Below, in pieces: positions 8,493 through 17,832 of a stretch of DNA of 64,000 bases. The DNA is from Dinoroseobacter sp034111085 (GTDB lineage: Bacteria; Pseudomonadota; Alphaproteobacteria; Rhodobacterales; Rhodobacteraceae): NCBI GenBank assembly GCA_034111085.1, contig JAWUXZ010000005.1:19748-83747 (forward strand), given 5' to 3'. A model generated the notes under the pieces. That model searched no databases. It was not told the DNA's origin and worked only from the letters and a program-made list of their open reading frames with translations. Both the position numbers and the translations under genes were made by a program. Every line of letters begins with the position of its first letter. Position 1 is the first letter of the stretch.

Positions 8493-9743
8493 ATGCGTTT
8501 TTCCGCACTTCGTATTCTGAAAGAGGGCCTGACCGGCAACAAAGGCTGGGGCCCGCTATGGCGCACACCCGCGCCGAAGCCGAGCTATGATGCCATTGTA
8601 ATTGGTGGGGGCGGGCACGGGCTGTCCACGGCCTACTACCTCGCCAAAAACCACGGCATGACCAATATTGCGGTGATCGAGAAGGGCTATCTCGGCTCGG
8701 GCAACATTGGCCGTAACACCACGATTGTGCGGGCCAATTATCAGATGCCGGGCAATACGGAGTTCTACTCGCACTCTCTGAAGCTCTGGGAAGGCATGGA
8801 AGCGGACCTGAATTTCAACGCCATGCACTCCCAGCGCGGTATCATCAATCTGTTCCATTCGGACGGCCAACGCGACGGCTATGCGCGGCGCGGCAATGGA
8901 ATGATCAACCAAGGCGACGATGCGATCTTGCTGGATCGTAATGGCGTGCGTGAGATGCTGCCGTATCTCGATTACGAGCAAACCCGCTTCCCGATCTATG
9001 GCGGTCTCTACCACAAGCGCGGCGGCACTGCGCGCCATGACGCGGTGGCATGGGGCTATGCGCGCGCCGCCGACCAGCTTGGCGTGGATCTAATACAGCA
9101 ATGCGAGGTCACCGGGTTCTTGATAGAGAACGGCGTCTGCAAGGGCGTCCAAACCACGCGCGGCGATATTCGCGCGCCCAAAACTGGCATGGTTGTGGCC
9201 GGACGCTCGGGCCAAGTCGCCGAGATGGCAGGTTTCCGTCTGCCGATTGAAAGCCACGTCTTGCAGGCTTTCGTGACCGAAGGCCTCAAGCCTTGCCTTG
9301 ATAAGGTCGTCACATACGGCATGGGGCACTTCTATATCAGCCAATCGGACAAGGGCGGTCTGGTGTTCGGCGGGGACCTCGATTTCTACGCCAGCTACGC
9401 CCAACGCGGTAACTTACCGATGGCCGAGCACGTGATTGAGGCGGGCATGACGCTGATGCCAATGATCGGCAAAGCCAAGATGCTGCGCAGTTGGGGCGGC
9501 ATTATGGATATGACGCCTGATGGCAGCCCCATTATCGATAAATCCCCCGTTGAGGGCCTCTATGTCGATGCGGGCTGGTGCTATGGCGGCTTCAAGGCGG
9601 TCCCGGCAAGCGGCTGGTGCATGTCGCATTTGATGGCGACGGACCAGAGCCACGAATTTGCCAAGCACTACCGTCTGGACAGGTTCCGAACAGGCCACGT
9701 TCTTGATGAGGAGTCGACTGGCTCCCAACATAACCTGCATTGA
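8493..9743 (+). CDS. soxB: Sarcosine oxidase, beta subunit
   Basis: A 416-residue flavoprotein, the usual size of the beta subunit of heterotetrameric sarcosine oxidase. The FAD dinucleotide fold opens at about residue 32 with VIGGGGHGLSTAYYLAK and ends in VIEKGYLGSGNIGRNTT. The segment KRGGTARHDAVAWG contains the His region to which FMN is covalently attached in characterised enzymes. The C-terminus has the DAO-family GGIMDMTPDGSPIID. The complex oxidatively demethylates sarcosine to glycine, giving H2O2 and passing the one-carbon unit to tetrahydrofolate. The ATG at 8493, after AGAGG, is chosen because SoxB proteins start with a similar RFSALRILKEGL. Confidence 0.95.
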   Translation: MRFSALRILKEGLTGNKGWGPLWRTPAPKPSYDAIVIGGGGHGLSTAYYLAKNHGMTNIAVIEKGYLGSGNIGRNTTIVRANYQMPGNTEFYSHSLKLWEGMEADLNFNAMHSQRGIINLFHSDGQRDGYARRGNGMINQGDDAILLDRNGVREMLPYLDYEQTRFPIYGGLYHKRGGTARHDAVAWGYARAADQLGVDLIQQCEVTGFLIENGVCKGVQTTRGDIRAPKTGMVVAGRSGQVAEMAGFRLPIESHVLQAFVTEGLKPCLDKVVTYGMGHFYISQSDKGGLVFGGDLDFYASYAQRGNLPMAEHVIEAGMTLMPMIGKAKMLRSWGGIMDMTPDGSPIIDKSPVEGLYVDAGWCYGGFKAVPASGWCMSHLMATDQSHEFAKHYRLDRFRTGHVLDEESTGSQHNLH

Positions 9744-9756
9744 GGGGACCCAACCA

Positions 9757-10017
9757 ATGCGCATAATCTGCCCCCTTTGCGGCGACCGCGACCTGCGCGA
9801 GTTCTCCTATACCGGCTCGGACGACTACCTGACGCGGCCGGATCATGAGGCCTCTATTGATGCGCTTGATGCCCACTTGCACCTGCGCAATAACCCGGCG
9901 GGTGAGACGCGCGATTTGTGGTATCACGACGCCTGCGGTGCCTGGATCGTAGCCGAGCGCAACACAGTGACCCACGAGATACATGCCACCTCGCTGGTGG
10001 CGGAGGCGGGCGCATGA
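9757..10017 (+). CDS. soxD: Sarcosine oxidase, delta subunit
   Basis: An 86-residue zinc protein. The N-terminal CPLCG (Cys5, Cys8) and C-terminal YHDACGAW supply the four ligands known from the delta-subunit structure. The central REFSYTGSDDY is typical. It is a structural subunit holding the tetramer together and has no known catalytic role. It begins 13 bases after soxB and its TGA overlaps the soxA start (ATGA at 10014), so the two are translationally coupled. Confidence 0.95.
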   Translation: MRIICPLCGDRDLREFSYTGSDDYLTRPDHEASIDALDAHLHLRNNPAGETRDLWYHDACGAWIVAERNTVTHEIHATSLVAEAGA

Positions 10018-12938
10018 GGCTTTCCCAAGGTGGCCTAATTGACCGCGACAGCAGCATTCGGTTTCAATTCGACGAGCGGTGGTATCGCGGGCACGCAGGC
10101 GACACGCTGGCCTCGGCGCTGCTGGCAAATGGCGTCGGCCTTGTTGGGCGCAGCTTCAAATACCACCGTCCGCGTGGAATATTGACCGCAGGCTCGGAAG
10201 AGCCGAACGCGCTGGTGCATATCGGCAAAGGCGCCCACAAGACGCCAAACATTCGCGCGACGACGCAAGAGTTGTATCAAGGCCTCTATGCAACGTCGCA
10301 GAACGCTTGGCCGAGCCTCAAGTGGGACGTGATGGAGGCGAATAATTTGCTGTCCCCGTTCCTTGGCGCGGGCTTCTATTATAAAACCTTCATGTGGCCG
10401 CGCTCATTTTGGGAAAAAGTGTACGAGCCGTTAATTCGCCGCGCCGCTGGTCTTGGAGCGCTGTCAGGCCAGCCGGACCCGGACCTGTATGAGAAGGCCT
10501 TTGCCCAGTGCGATCTGCTGGTGATCGGTTCCGGACCGACCGGCCTGATGGCAGCACTTACGGCAGCACGCGCGGGCGCAGATGTGATCCTCGCGGATGA
10601 AAACGAACGGTTCGGCGGGCGGCTGTTGAGCGAGACCGGAACGCTGGACGGGCAAAGCGGTTCCGATTGGGCCAGGTCAGTAATCGCTGAGTTATCTAGC
10701 ATGGACAATGTCCGCCTGATGACCCGCACCACGGTCACGGGGGCCTATGATGGCGGCACATACGGCGCGCTAGAGCGTGTGTCTCATCACCTTGCAGCCG
10801 CACCCGAGGGCTTGCCGCTTGAGTGTTTCTGGCGGATTGCCGCGAAACGCACAGTGTTGGCCGCAGGCGCGCTAGAGCGCCCGGTTGCGTTCGCGAACAA
10901 TGACCGTCCGGGTATCATGCTCGCCTCGGCCGTGCGCAGCTACGTGAACAGATACGCCGTTGCGCCGGGCAAAAAGGTCGCCGTCTTTGGCAATAATGAT
11001 GATGCCCACCAGACCGTGCGCGACCTGCAAGCCGCGGGTGTTGAGGTCGTCGCTTTGATCGACAACCGTGCAGGCGCGGGCGCCGGCCTTGATGTGGCGA
11101 CTTATGCTGGACAGATGGTGACGGGCACTAAGGGGCGGCTTGGCCTCAGCCAGATCACCTTGTCGTCGGGCCAAAACATTGAGGCAGACTGCCTCGCTGT
11201 CTCGGGTGGCTGGAATCCGACTGTGCATATGACTTGCCACATGAACGGGCGTCCCGAATGGCGCGATGACATCGCCAGCTTCGTGCCGCGCCCGAACATG
11301 GTGCCGGGGATGATCGCGGCTGGCGCGTGCAACGGCGACTTCTCCACCACCGCGTGCCTGAGCGCCGGGATCGCGGCTGCGAAATCCGCGCTGGGCGATC
11401 TGCGTATGAGCGCGCCCGACATCGACGTGCCTGAGGCCGAAAACGCTGCCTACGCGCTAGAGCCGCTCTGGCAGGTGCCGGGCAAGGGCCGGGCATGGCT
11501 CGATTTTCAGAACGACGTGACCACCAAAGACATCAAGCAGGCCGTGCGCGAGAACATGATCAGCGTCGAGCATATGAAGCGCTACACCACGCAAGGCATG
11601 GCAACCGATCAGGGCAAAAACTCTAACGTCTCAGCGCTTGCGGTGCTGGCCGATGCGACCGGACGCGGGATCCCTGAGACTGGGACAACGACCTTCCGCC
11701 CGCCCTATGTTCCCGTGGCGCTCAGCGCACTCGGCGCAGGGGCGCGCGGCAAGGGCTTTGCGCCCGAACGCTTGACCACATCGCACGCCGCGACATTGCA
11801 GATGAGTGCACCGATGATGGAGGCGGGTCTGTGGTATCGCCCCAGCTACTTCCCGAAAGCCGCCGAGACGACATGGCGGCAATCATGTGACCGCGAAGTT
11901 GGCTATGTGCGCGAGGCAGTTGGGGTTTGCGATGTCTCCACCTTGGGCAAAATCGACCTGAAGGGGCCGGATGCAGGGCGGTTCCTCGACTTCGTTTATG
12001 CCAATATGTTCAGCACCTTGAAGCCCGGAAAAGTCCGTTACGGCCTGATGCTGCGCGAAGACGGGCATGTGATGGATGACGGCACCACCGCGCGGTTGGG
12101 CGAGGATCATTATCTGATGACCACGACCACTGCGGCGGCGGGGCAGGTGATGAAACACCTCGATTATGTCCAGCAGCTGCATGCGCGCGATATGAAAGTA
12201 CGCTTTACCTCGGTGACGGAACACTGGGCGCAATTTGCGGTTGCCGGACCCAAAGCGCGTGCACTGATCAGCGCGCTGGTGGATGAACCGATCACCGACG
12301 AGAACTTCCCGTTCATGGGCTGCGCGCCCGTGACTTTGGACGGTATCCAAGCGCGCCTGTTCCGCATCAGCTTCTCGGGCGAGCATGCCTACGAGATCGC
12401 AGTGCCCGCGCGCCACGGCGACGCGTTGTTCCGAGATCTGGTGGCACGCGCCGAAGCCTTGGGAGGCGGCGCATACGGAATGGAGGCGCTGAATGTGCTG
12501 CGCATCGAGAAGGGTTTTATCACCCACTCGGAAATCCACGGGCGCATCACCGCCGACGACATCGGATTTGGCCGCATGGTCAGCGCAAAGAAAGACTGCA
12601 TCGGCAAGCTCGCCAGTACCCGTCCGGGGCTGCACGGGGCTGAGCGCGAGCAGTTGGTTGGCTTGAAGCCCGCAGGCGACGTGAAGATGATGCTGGCGGG
12701 CGCACACCTGTTCCGCCAAGGGGCCGAGGCGGTGCGCGCGAACTCTCAGGGGTATATCACCTCTGCCGGGTTCTCGCCGACGCTGGGGACCAATTTGGCG
12801 CTGGGTTTTTTGAAAGACGGGCGCGCGCGGCATGGCGAAGTCATTGAAGTCGTTGACCATTTACGCGAGGTGAAGGCTATGGCCGAGGTTTGCGATCCGG
12901 TGTTCTTCGACCCAGACGGAGGGCGCGTGCGTGGCTAA
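10014..12938 (+). CDS. soxA: Sarcosine oxidase, alpha subunit
   Basis: A 974-residue protein with the full alpha-subunit layout. It has an N-terminal ferredoxin-like domain (about 10-90, FKYHRPRGILTAGSEEPNAL), an NAD-binding oxidoreductase domain (about 160-480, VIGSGPTGLMAALTAARAGA) and a C-terminal aminomethyltransferase (GCV_T-like) half (about 580-970) with YGLMLREDGHVMDDGTTARL and GLHGAEREQLVGL. The last half transfers the oxidised methyl group to tetrahydrofolate. The ATG at 10014 overlaps the soxD stop and fits the family N-terminus; an in-frame start further upstream would lie inside soxD. The end overlaps soxG by 8 bases. Confidence 0.95.
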   Translation: MRLSQGGLIDRDSSIRFQFDERWYRGHAGDTLASALLANGVGLVGRSFKYHRPRGILTAGSEEPNALVHIGKGAHKTPNIRATTQELYQGLYATSQNAWPSLKWDVMEANNLLSPFLGAGFYYKTFMWPRSFWEKVYEPLIRRAAGLGALSGQPDPDLYEKAFAQCDLLVIGSGPTGLMAALTAARAGADVILADENERFGGRLLSETGTLDGQSGSDWARSVIAELSSMDNVRLMTRTTVTGAYDGGTYGALERVSHHLAAAPEGLPLECFWRIAAKRTVLAAGALERPVAFANNDRPGIMLASAVRSYVNRYAVAPGKKVAVFGNNDDAHQTVRDLQAAGVEVVALIDNRAGAGAGLDVATYAGQMVTGTKGRLGLSQITLSSGQNIEADCLAVSGGWNPTVHMTCHMNGRPEWRDDIASFVPRPNMVPGMIAAGACNGDFSTTACLSAGIAAAKSALGDLRMSAPDIDVPEAENAAYALEPLWQVPGKGRAWLDFQNDVTTKDIKQAVRENMISVEHMKRYTTQGMATDQGKNSNVSALAVLADATGRGIPETGTTTFRPPYVPVALSALGAGARGKGFAPERLTTSHAATLQMSAPMMEAGLWYRPSYFPKAAETTWRQSCDREVGYVREAVGVCDVSTLGKIDLKGPDAGRFLDFVYANMFSTLKPGKVRYGLMLREDGHVMDDGTTARLGEDHYLMTTTTAAAGQVMKHLDYVQQLHARDMKVRFTSVTEHWAQFAVAGPKARALISALVDEPITDENFPFMGCAPVTLDGIQARLFRISFSGEHAYEIAVPARHGDALFRDLVARAEALGGGAYGMEALNVLRIEKGFITHSEIHGRITADDIGFGRMVSAKKDCIGKLASTRPGLHGAEREQLVGLKPAGDVKMMLAGAHLFRQGAEAVRANSQGYITSAGFSPTLGTNLALGFLKDGRARHGEVIEVVDHLREVKAMAEVCDPVFFDPDGGRVRG

Positions 12939-13476
12939 ATTGACCCCAAAGAGCGCCGCTGACGGTTTACTGCCCCTCATTGTGGGCGACGTGTCCTTGA
13001 CCGAGGCCTCGACCCGCCAAATCTGGTCGATCCAACCCTATCCGGGCTCGGAAGCGGCCTTGCACGACGCGCTATCGAACGGCTTTCCGGCCCCAAACCG
13101 CACCTCTGGCAAGGAGGGCGCTCGGTTGCTCTGGTCTGGCCGCGCGCAGGCATTCTGGATCGCAGACAGCGCGCCGGACGCAGCCCTCGCCGCTCATGGC
13201 GCGCTGACCGATCAAACCGATGCTTGGTGCGTGTTGCGGCTTGAAGGCGTTGGTAGCGCGGATGCCCTCGCGCGCCTCACTCCGCTTGATCTGCGGCCCA
13301 GTCAGTTCAAACGCGGCCACACCGCGCGCAGTCTTGTGGGTCATATGGCAGCCCAAATCACCAAACTGCCCAAAGGGTTCGAGGTTATGGTGTTCCGGTC
13401 CATGGCGGGCACCGCAGTCCACGAGTTGCAAGTTGCGATGCAAAGCGTAGCTGCCCGGCGCGCCTTAAGTAATTAG
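12931..13476 (+). CDS. soxG: Sarcosine oxidase, gamma subunit
   Basis: A 181-residue protein of the SoxG family, structurally related to the aminomethyltransferase fold. Recognisable segments are WSGRAQAFWIA, VLRLEGVGSADALARLTPLDLR and KRGHTARSLVGHMAAQI. It completes the heterotetrameric sarcosine oxidase. The GTG at 12931 lies inside the end of soxA, an 8-base overlap, which indicates coupled translation. No folate-pathway gene follows (dnaG is next), although in many bacteria this operon also carries glyA or purU. Confidence 0.93.
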   Translation: MAKLTPKSAADGLLPLIVGDVSLTEASTRQIWSIQPYPGSEAALHDALSNGFPAPNRTSGKEGARLLWSGRAQAFWIADSAPDAALAAHGALTDQTDAWCVLRLEGVGSADALARLTPLDLRPSQFKRGHTARSLVGHMAAQITKLPKGFEVMVFRSMAGTAVHELQVAMQSVAARRALSN

Positions 13477-13559
13477 GTCCGACAAAAACCACCCGGTTGC
13501 CCACAGGATAATGCTGGGCGGGCCTTGGCAAGCACGTCTGAGCGCGCACATACTAGTGC

Positions 13560-15560
13560 ATGTCGCTTCCGCCGGGATTCCTTGATGAATTGAAAACACG
13601 CCTTCCGATCACGCAAGTGGTCGGGCGAAAAGTGGTGTGGGATCAGCGCAAATCGAAGCCGCATCAGGGCGATATGTGGGGGCCGTGCCCGTTCCACCAA
13701 GAAAAAAGCGCCTCGTTTCATGCGGTTGACCGCGACGGGTTTTATAAGTGTTTTGGCTGTCAGGCCTCGGGCGATGTGATCAAGTTCGTTCAGGAAACCG
13801 AAAACGCCTCGTTCATGGAAGCCATTGAAATCCTTGCCACTGAGGCGGGGATGCAGATGCCCTCGCCGGACCCAAAGGCGCGCGAGAAGGCCGATCTGCG
13901 CACGCAGTTGTTTGAGGTGACAGAAGCAGCGGTGCAGTTCTTCCGCCGCTCGCTGGATACCGGAGCCGGTGCCGCGTCGCGCGCCTATCTCGACAAGCGG
14001 GGCGTTAAGCCTAAGACCCGCGAAACATTCGAGATTGGCTATGCCCCCGGTGGGTTTCAGGCGTTGTTTGACGCGATGACTGCTAAGGGGATCAAGCCCG
14101 AGTTGTTGATGCAGGCGGGTCTGGCGAAGGCGTCCCAGAAGGGCGGCAAGCCTTACGACGTGTTCCGCGACCGCATCGTTTTCCCGATACGCGACGCGCA
14201 AAAGCGCTGCATCGGCTTTGGCGGTCGCGCGATGGATGCGAATGATCCGGCGAAGTATCTGAACTCGCCCGAAACGCCGTTGTTCGACAAATCACGCGCG
14301 GTCTACAATCTTGGCCCGGCGAGGGCCGCAAGCGGTAAAGGCGGGCAAATCATCCTTGCCGAAGGGTATATGGACGTGATCGCGCTGGTGGAAGCCGGGT
14401 TTGAGACCGCATGCGCGCCCATGGGCACCGCGATCACCGACGCGCAGTTGGAAATGATCTGGGCCGCCTCGCCTGAGCCCGTCTTGATGATGGACGGCGA
14501 TACTGCGGGCCAAAATGCAGCGCACCGGGCGATTGCTCGCGCCTTGCCGCTGCTTAAGCCTGGGCGGTCGTTAAGGTTTGCGGGGCTGCCTTTGGGCACT
14601 GATCCTGACGATCTGATTCGCGCTAAGGGCACGGAGGCAATGCGCGCTGTAATCGACGCGGCCCGCCCGATGATTGCGCTGATGTGGGAGCGCGCCATTG
14701 AAGGGCGCAATTTCGACAGTCCCGAGCGGCGCGCGACGCTGGATGCGGACCTGCGCAAGCAACTGGCCCAGATTGGCGATCCGTCGATCCGCAACCATTA
14801 CGGGGCTGCGATCAAGGACAAGCGGGCCGAGTTGTTTGGCTTTGGCGCGCGTCAATCTGGCGGTGGGGCCGGGATGCGCGCGCGCCCACCGGGCAGCTTC
14901 AAAGACGGACGCTGGCAGCCCGCGCCGCTGCCGAGTGCGGAATTGCGCGCGTCTGCTCTGGCGCACGAAAGCCCCGACGGGCCGAACATGCTAGAGGCGG
15001 TGATTCTTGGGGTGTTGGGCAGTTTCCCGGCACTGATCCCAGACTATCTCGACCTTTTGGAACGGCTGGAGCCGAAAGATCACGTTCACGAGACCCTGCG
15101 TCTGGCGCTGCTGATGACGCCTGAGGGCGCACAAGGTGAGGCTTTTCAATCACATCTGGAGGCAGCGCGCGCAGGCGAGGCTCTTGAAACCACGCGCGCG
15201 CGCCGCCATGTCGCTCTCAACCCCTGCTTTGGTCATGGGCGTGGTGGCGTGATGGACGCCGAGGCCGCGCGCTTGGCGTTGCAGGAAGTTGGGGCAAAAT
15301 TAATGGCGCGCCGGGGATGGGACCGAGAAATGCGCGACGCGCAGGACGAGATTCACGACACTGCAGATGAAGGACTGACATGGCGGCTTGGCCAAGTGGC
15401 CGAGCGGTTGCAAAAGCCCGAAGGCGACGGAGAAGAGGCCGTGGCCGAGGTTGTGACAGCGCCGAATGGGCTAGAGTTAGACCGCAATGCACTGGAACAG
15501 TCCCGTGCGTTGTTAGACGCGATAAAATTTGAAAAGAAATCCAGACCGGGCAGGGGATGA
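13560..15560 (+). CDS. dnaG: DNA primase
   Basis: A 666-residue DnaG. The N-terminal CHC2 zinc finger has Cys43-x2-His46 (CPFHQEKS) and Cys64-x2-Cys67 (YKCFGC). The TOPRIM catalytic core shows ILAEGYMDVIAL and the metal-binding MMDGDTAGQNAA; the RNA-polymerase subdomain shows DRIVFPIRD and IGFGGRAM. The C-terminal third (after about residue 440) is the less conserved DnaB-interaction region. DnaG lays the RNA primers for replication. It is followed by rpoD, the usual macromolecular-synthesis pairing, without an rpsU gene before it. The ATG at 13560 gives the expected SLPPGFLDELK start. Confidence 0.97.
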   Translation: MSLPPGFLDELKTRLPITQVVGRKVVWDQRKSKPHQGDMWGPCPFHQEKSASFHAVDRDGFYKCFGCQASGDVIKFVQETENASFMEAIEILATEAGMQMPSPDPKAREKADLRTQLFEVTEAAVQFFRRSLDTGAGAASRAYLDKRGVKPKTRETFEIGYAPGGFQALFDAMTAKGIKPELLMQAGLAKASQKGGKPYDVFRDRIVFPIRDAQKRCIGFGGRAMDANDPAKYLNSPETPLFDKSRAVYNLGPARAASGKGGQIILAEGYMDVIALVEAGFETACAPMGTAITDAQLEMIWAASPEPVLMMDGDTAGQNAAHRAIARALPLLKPGRSLRFAGLPLGTDPDDLIRAKGTEAMRAVIDAARPMIALMWERAIEGRNFDSPERRATLDADLRKQLAQIGDPSIRNHYGAAIKDKRAELFGFGARQSGGGAGMRARPPGSFKDGRWQPAPLPSAELRASALAHESPDGPNMLEAVILGVLGSFPALIPDYLDLLERLEPKDHVHETLRLALLMTPEGAQGEAFQSHLEAARAGEALETTRARRHVALNPCFGHGRGGVMDAEAARLALQEVGAKLMARRGWDREMRDAQDEIHDTADEGLTWRLGQVAERLQKPEGDGEEAVAEVVTAPNGLELDRNALEQSRALLDAIKFEKKSRPGRG

Positions 15561-15603
15561 CCTCGGTTTGAAAACTGGATACGACTGATGTAATTCCGGA
15601 AAA

Positions 15604-15632
15604 CGAATCACCGATTCGCACTTTCCGAATCG
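15604..15632 (+). promoter_or_regulatory. Competing inverted repeats in the dnaG-rpoD intergenic region
   Basis: Three related blocks lie in a row: CGAATC at 15604-15609, GATTCG at 15613-15618 (within CGATTCG, 15612-15618) and CGAATCG at 15626-15632. The middle block can pair either with the first, across a 3-base loop, or with the last, across a 7-base loop. Such mutually exclusive stems can modulate readthrough or act as a protein-binding site. No T run follows. Confidence 0.5.
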
Positions 15633-15699
15633 CCCACCGGGGCGGCATGCTGGATCGCCCCCCAGTTTGCCCAAGCCCCCCGGACGCAAGGATGAGCTT

Positions 15700-17733
15700 A
15701 TGGCCGCTAAAGATACAACTGACGACGCCAAGACCGAAGATGCCGATGGGGAAATGTCCCTCGACATAAGTCAAACCGCCGTCAAGAAGATGATCGCGGA
15801 TGCGCGTACCAAAGGCTACATTACCTACGATCAGCTGAACAAAGCCTTGCCACCTGAGCAGGTCAGTTCCGAGCAGATCGAAGACGTCATGTCGATGCTA
15901 TCAGAAATGGGCATCAACATCATCGAGAACGAGGACGCCGAAGATAGCGAAGACGAAGATGGCCCAACCGGCGCCACCGACCTCGTCCAAGTCGCAGGCA
16001 CCCGCGATGTTACCGTCTCCACCGCGACCACCGAAAAGCTGGACCGCACCGATGATCCCGTGCGCATGTATTTGCGCGAAATGGGCTCGGTCGAACTGCT
16101 AAGCCGCGAGGGCGAAATCGCCATCGCCAAGCGGATCGAGGCTGGCCGCAACACGATGATCGCGGGTCTGTGCGAAAGCCCGCTGACCTTTCAGGCGATC
16201 ACGATCTGGCGCGACGAACTGCTCAGCGAAGAGATTTTGCTGCGCGATGTGATCGATCTTGAGGCCACCATGGGTGACACCATGGGCGAGGAAGGCGAAG
16301 ACGCCACCACCACGCCCGGTGCGACGCCTGGTGCCGCGCCGGTTGCAGCCAACACGCCCGGTGCCCCGAAGGCCGGCGAAGAGGCCAAGCAAGAACTGGA
16401 CGCCGACGGCAATCCGATCCGCGTGGAAGAGGACGACGACGAGGACGAGGACGAACAGGCCAACATGAGCTTGGCCGCCATGGAAGCTGCCCTCAAGCCG
16501 CAAGTTCTCGAGACCCTCGAAGTGATCGCGAATGACTATGCGAAACTCAGCGATATGCAGGATCTGCGGATCTCGGCCGCGCTGAACGAGGACGACAGCT
16601 TCAGCAAGAAAGAAGAGGCGGCCTATCAAAAGCTGCGCTCGGAAATTGTGCTGCTGGTCAACGAATTGCACCTGCACAACAACCGGATCGAGGCGTTGAT
16701 CGACCAGCTTTATGGCATCAACCGCAAGATCATGTCGCTGGACTCTGCAATGGTGAAGCTTGCCGACCAAGCCCGCATCAACCGCCGCGAATTTATCGAG
16801 GCCTACCGCAATTACGAGCTCGACCCAAACTGGCTGGAGCGGATGTCCGAGAAGCCCGGTCGCGGCTGGCAGGCGCTGATCGAGCGCTCAAAAGACAAAG
16901 TCGAAGAGCTGCGCGCTGAGATGGCCCAAGTCGGCCAATATGTGGGCGTCGATATCCCCGAATACCGCCGCATCGTTAGCCAAGTTCAAAAAGGCGAGAA
17001 GGAAGCGCGTCAGGCCAAGAAGGAAATGGTCGAGGCCAACCTGCGCCTCGTCATCTCGATTGCCAAAAAATACACCAATCGCGGTTTGCAGTTCCTCGAC
17101 CTCATTCAGGAAGGCAATATCGGCCTGATGAAGGCGGTCGATAAGTTCGAATACCGTCGTGGCTATAAGTTCTCGACCTATGCGACATGGTGGATCCGTC
17201 AGGCGATCACGCGAGCGATTGCCGACCAAGCCCGCACCATTCGTATTCCAGTTCACATGATTGAGACGATCAACAAGCTGGTGCGTACCGGGCGTCAAAT
17301 GCTCCACGAAATCGGCCGCGAGCCGACGCCGGAAGAGCTGGCCGCAAAGCTGCAAATGCCGCTGGATAAGGTACGCAAGGTGATGAAAATCGCCAAGGAG
17401 CCGATCTCGCTGGAAACGCCAATTGGCGACGAGGAAGACAGCCAGCTTGGCGACTTCATCGAAGACAAGAACGCGATTCTGCCTTTGGAGAGCGCGATCC
17501 AAGAGAACCTCAAAGAGACGACAACTCGCGTGCTGTCATCGCTGACGCCCCGCGAGGAGCGTGTGCTGCGAATGCGGTTCGGGATCGGGATGAACACCGA
17601 CCACACTTTGGAAGAGGTAGGCCAGCAGTTTAGCGTGACGCGAGAGCGGATCAGGCAGATTGAGGCGAAGGCGCTCAGGAAGCTGAAGCATCCAAGCCGG
17701 TCGCGGAAGCTGCGTAGCTTCTTGGATCAATAG
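15700..17733 (+). CDS. rpoD: RNA polymerase primary sigma factor (sigma-70)
   Basis: A 677-residue RpoD. Region 1.1 is near residues 20-75 and region 1.2 near 105-145 (DDPVRMYLREMGSVELLSREGE). A long acidic non-conserved region follows, including an Ala/Pro/Thr-rich segment and an Asp/Glu run near 245. Region 2 has FLDLIQEGNIGLMKAVDKF and YKFSTYATWWIRQAI. Region 3 is RIPVHMIETINK, and region 4.2 ends in EEVGQQFSVTRERIRQIEAK and SRKLRSFLDQ. It directs housekeeping transcription. The ATG at 15700 follows AAGGATGAG. A hairpin after the stop probably ends the transcript. Confidence 0.97.
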   Translation: MAAKDTTDDAKTEDADGEMSLDISQTAVKKMIADARTKGYITYDQLNKALPPEQVSSEQIEDVMSMLSEMGINIIENEDAEDSEDEDGPTGATDLVQVAGTRDVTVSTATTEKLDRTDDPVRMYLREMGSVELLSREGEIAIAKRIEAGRNTMIAGLCESPLTFQAITIWRDELLSEEILLRDVIDLEATMGDTMGEEGEDATTTPGATPGAAPVAANTPGAPKAGEEAKQELDADGNPIRVEEDDDEDEDEQANMSLAAMEAALKPQVLETLEVIANDYAKLSDMQDLRISAALNEDDSFSKKEEAAYQKLRSEIVLLVNELHLHNNRIEALIDQLYGINRKIMSLDSAMVKLADQARINRREFIEAYRNYELDPNWLERMSEKPGRGWQALIERSKDKVEELRAEMAQVGQYVGVDIPEYRRIVSQVQKGEKEARQAKKEMVEANLRLVISIAKKYTNRGLQFLDLIQEGNIGLMKAVDKFEYRRGYKFSTYATWWIRQAITRAIADQARTIRIPVHMIETINKLVRTGRQMLHEIGREPTPEELAAKLQMPLDKVRKVMKIAKEPISLETPIGDEEDSQLGDFIEDKNAILPLESAIQENLKETTTRVLSSLTPREERVLRMRFGIGMNTDHTLEEVGQQFSVTRERIRQIEAKALRKLKHPSRSRKLRSFLDQ

Positions 17734-17734
17734 G

Positions 17735-17756
17735 GTAGGGCGGGATTTATCCCGCC
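17735..17756 (+). terminator. Hairpin after rpoD, member of a short repeat family
   Basis: GGCGGGA (17739-17745) and TCCCGCC (17750-17756) form a 7-bp stem with loop TTTA, directly after the rpoD stop. The 16 bases GTAGGGCGGGATTTAT are found again in inverted orientation at 18318-18333. The following CTCTCCATCC has few T residues, so the terminator is not canonical. Confidence 0.7.
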
Positions 17757-17832
17757 TCTCCATCCCTGAAAACATAGCAATCTACCCCGATACACACGGA
17801 TCGGCGTCAAAATTCTGACGATATTGGTTGCT

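Noticed and set aside
11883..12860. Minus-strand open frame of 325 codons within soxA
   Set aside because: It lies opposite the aminomethyltransferase half of soxA, is His- and Arg-rich and has no recognisable domain.
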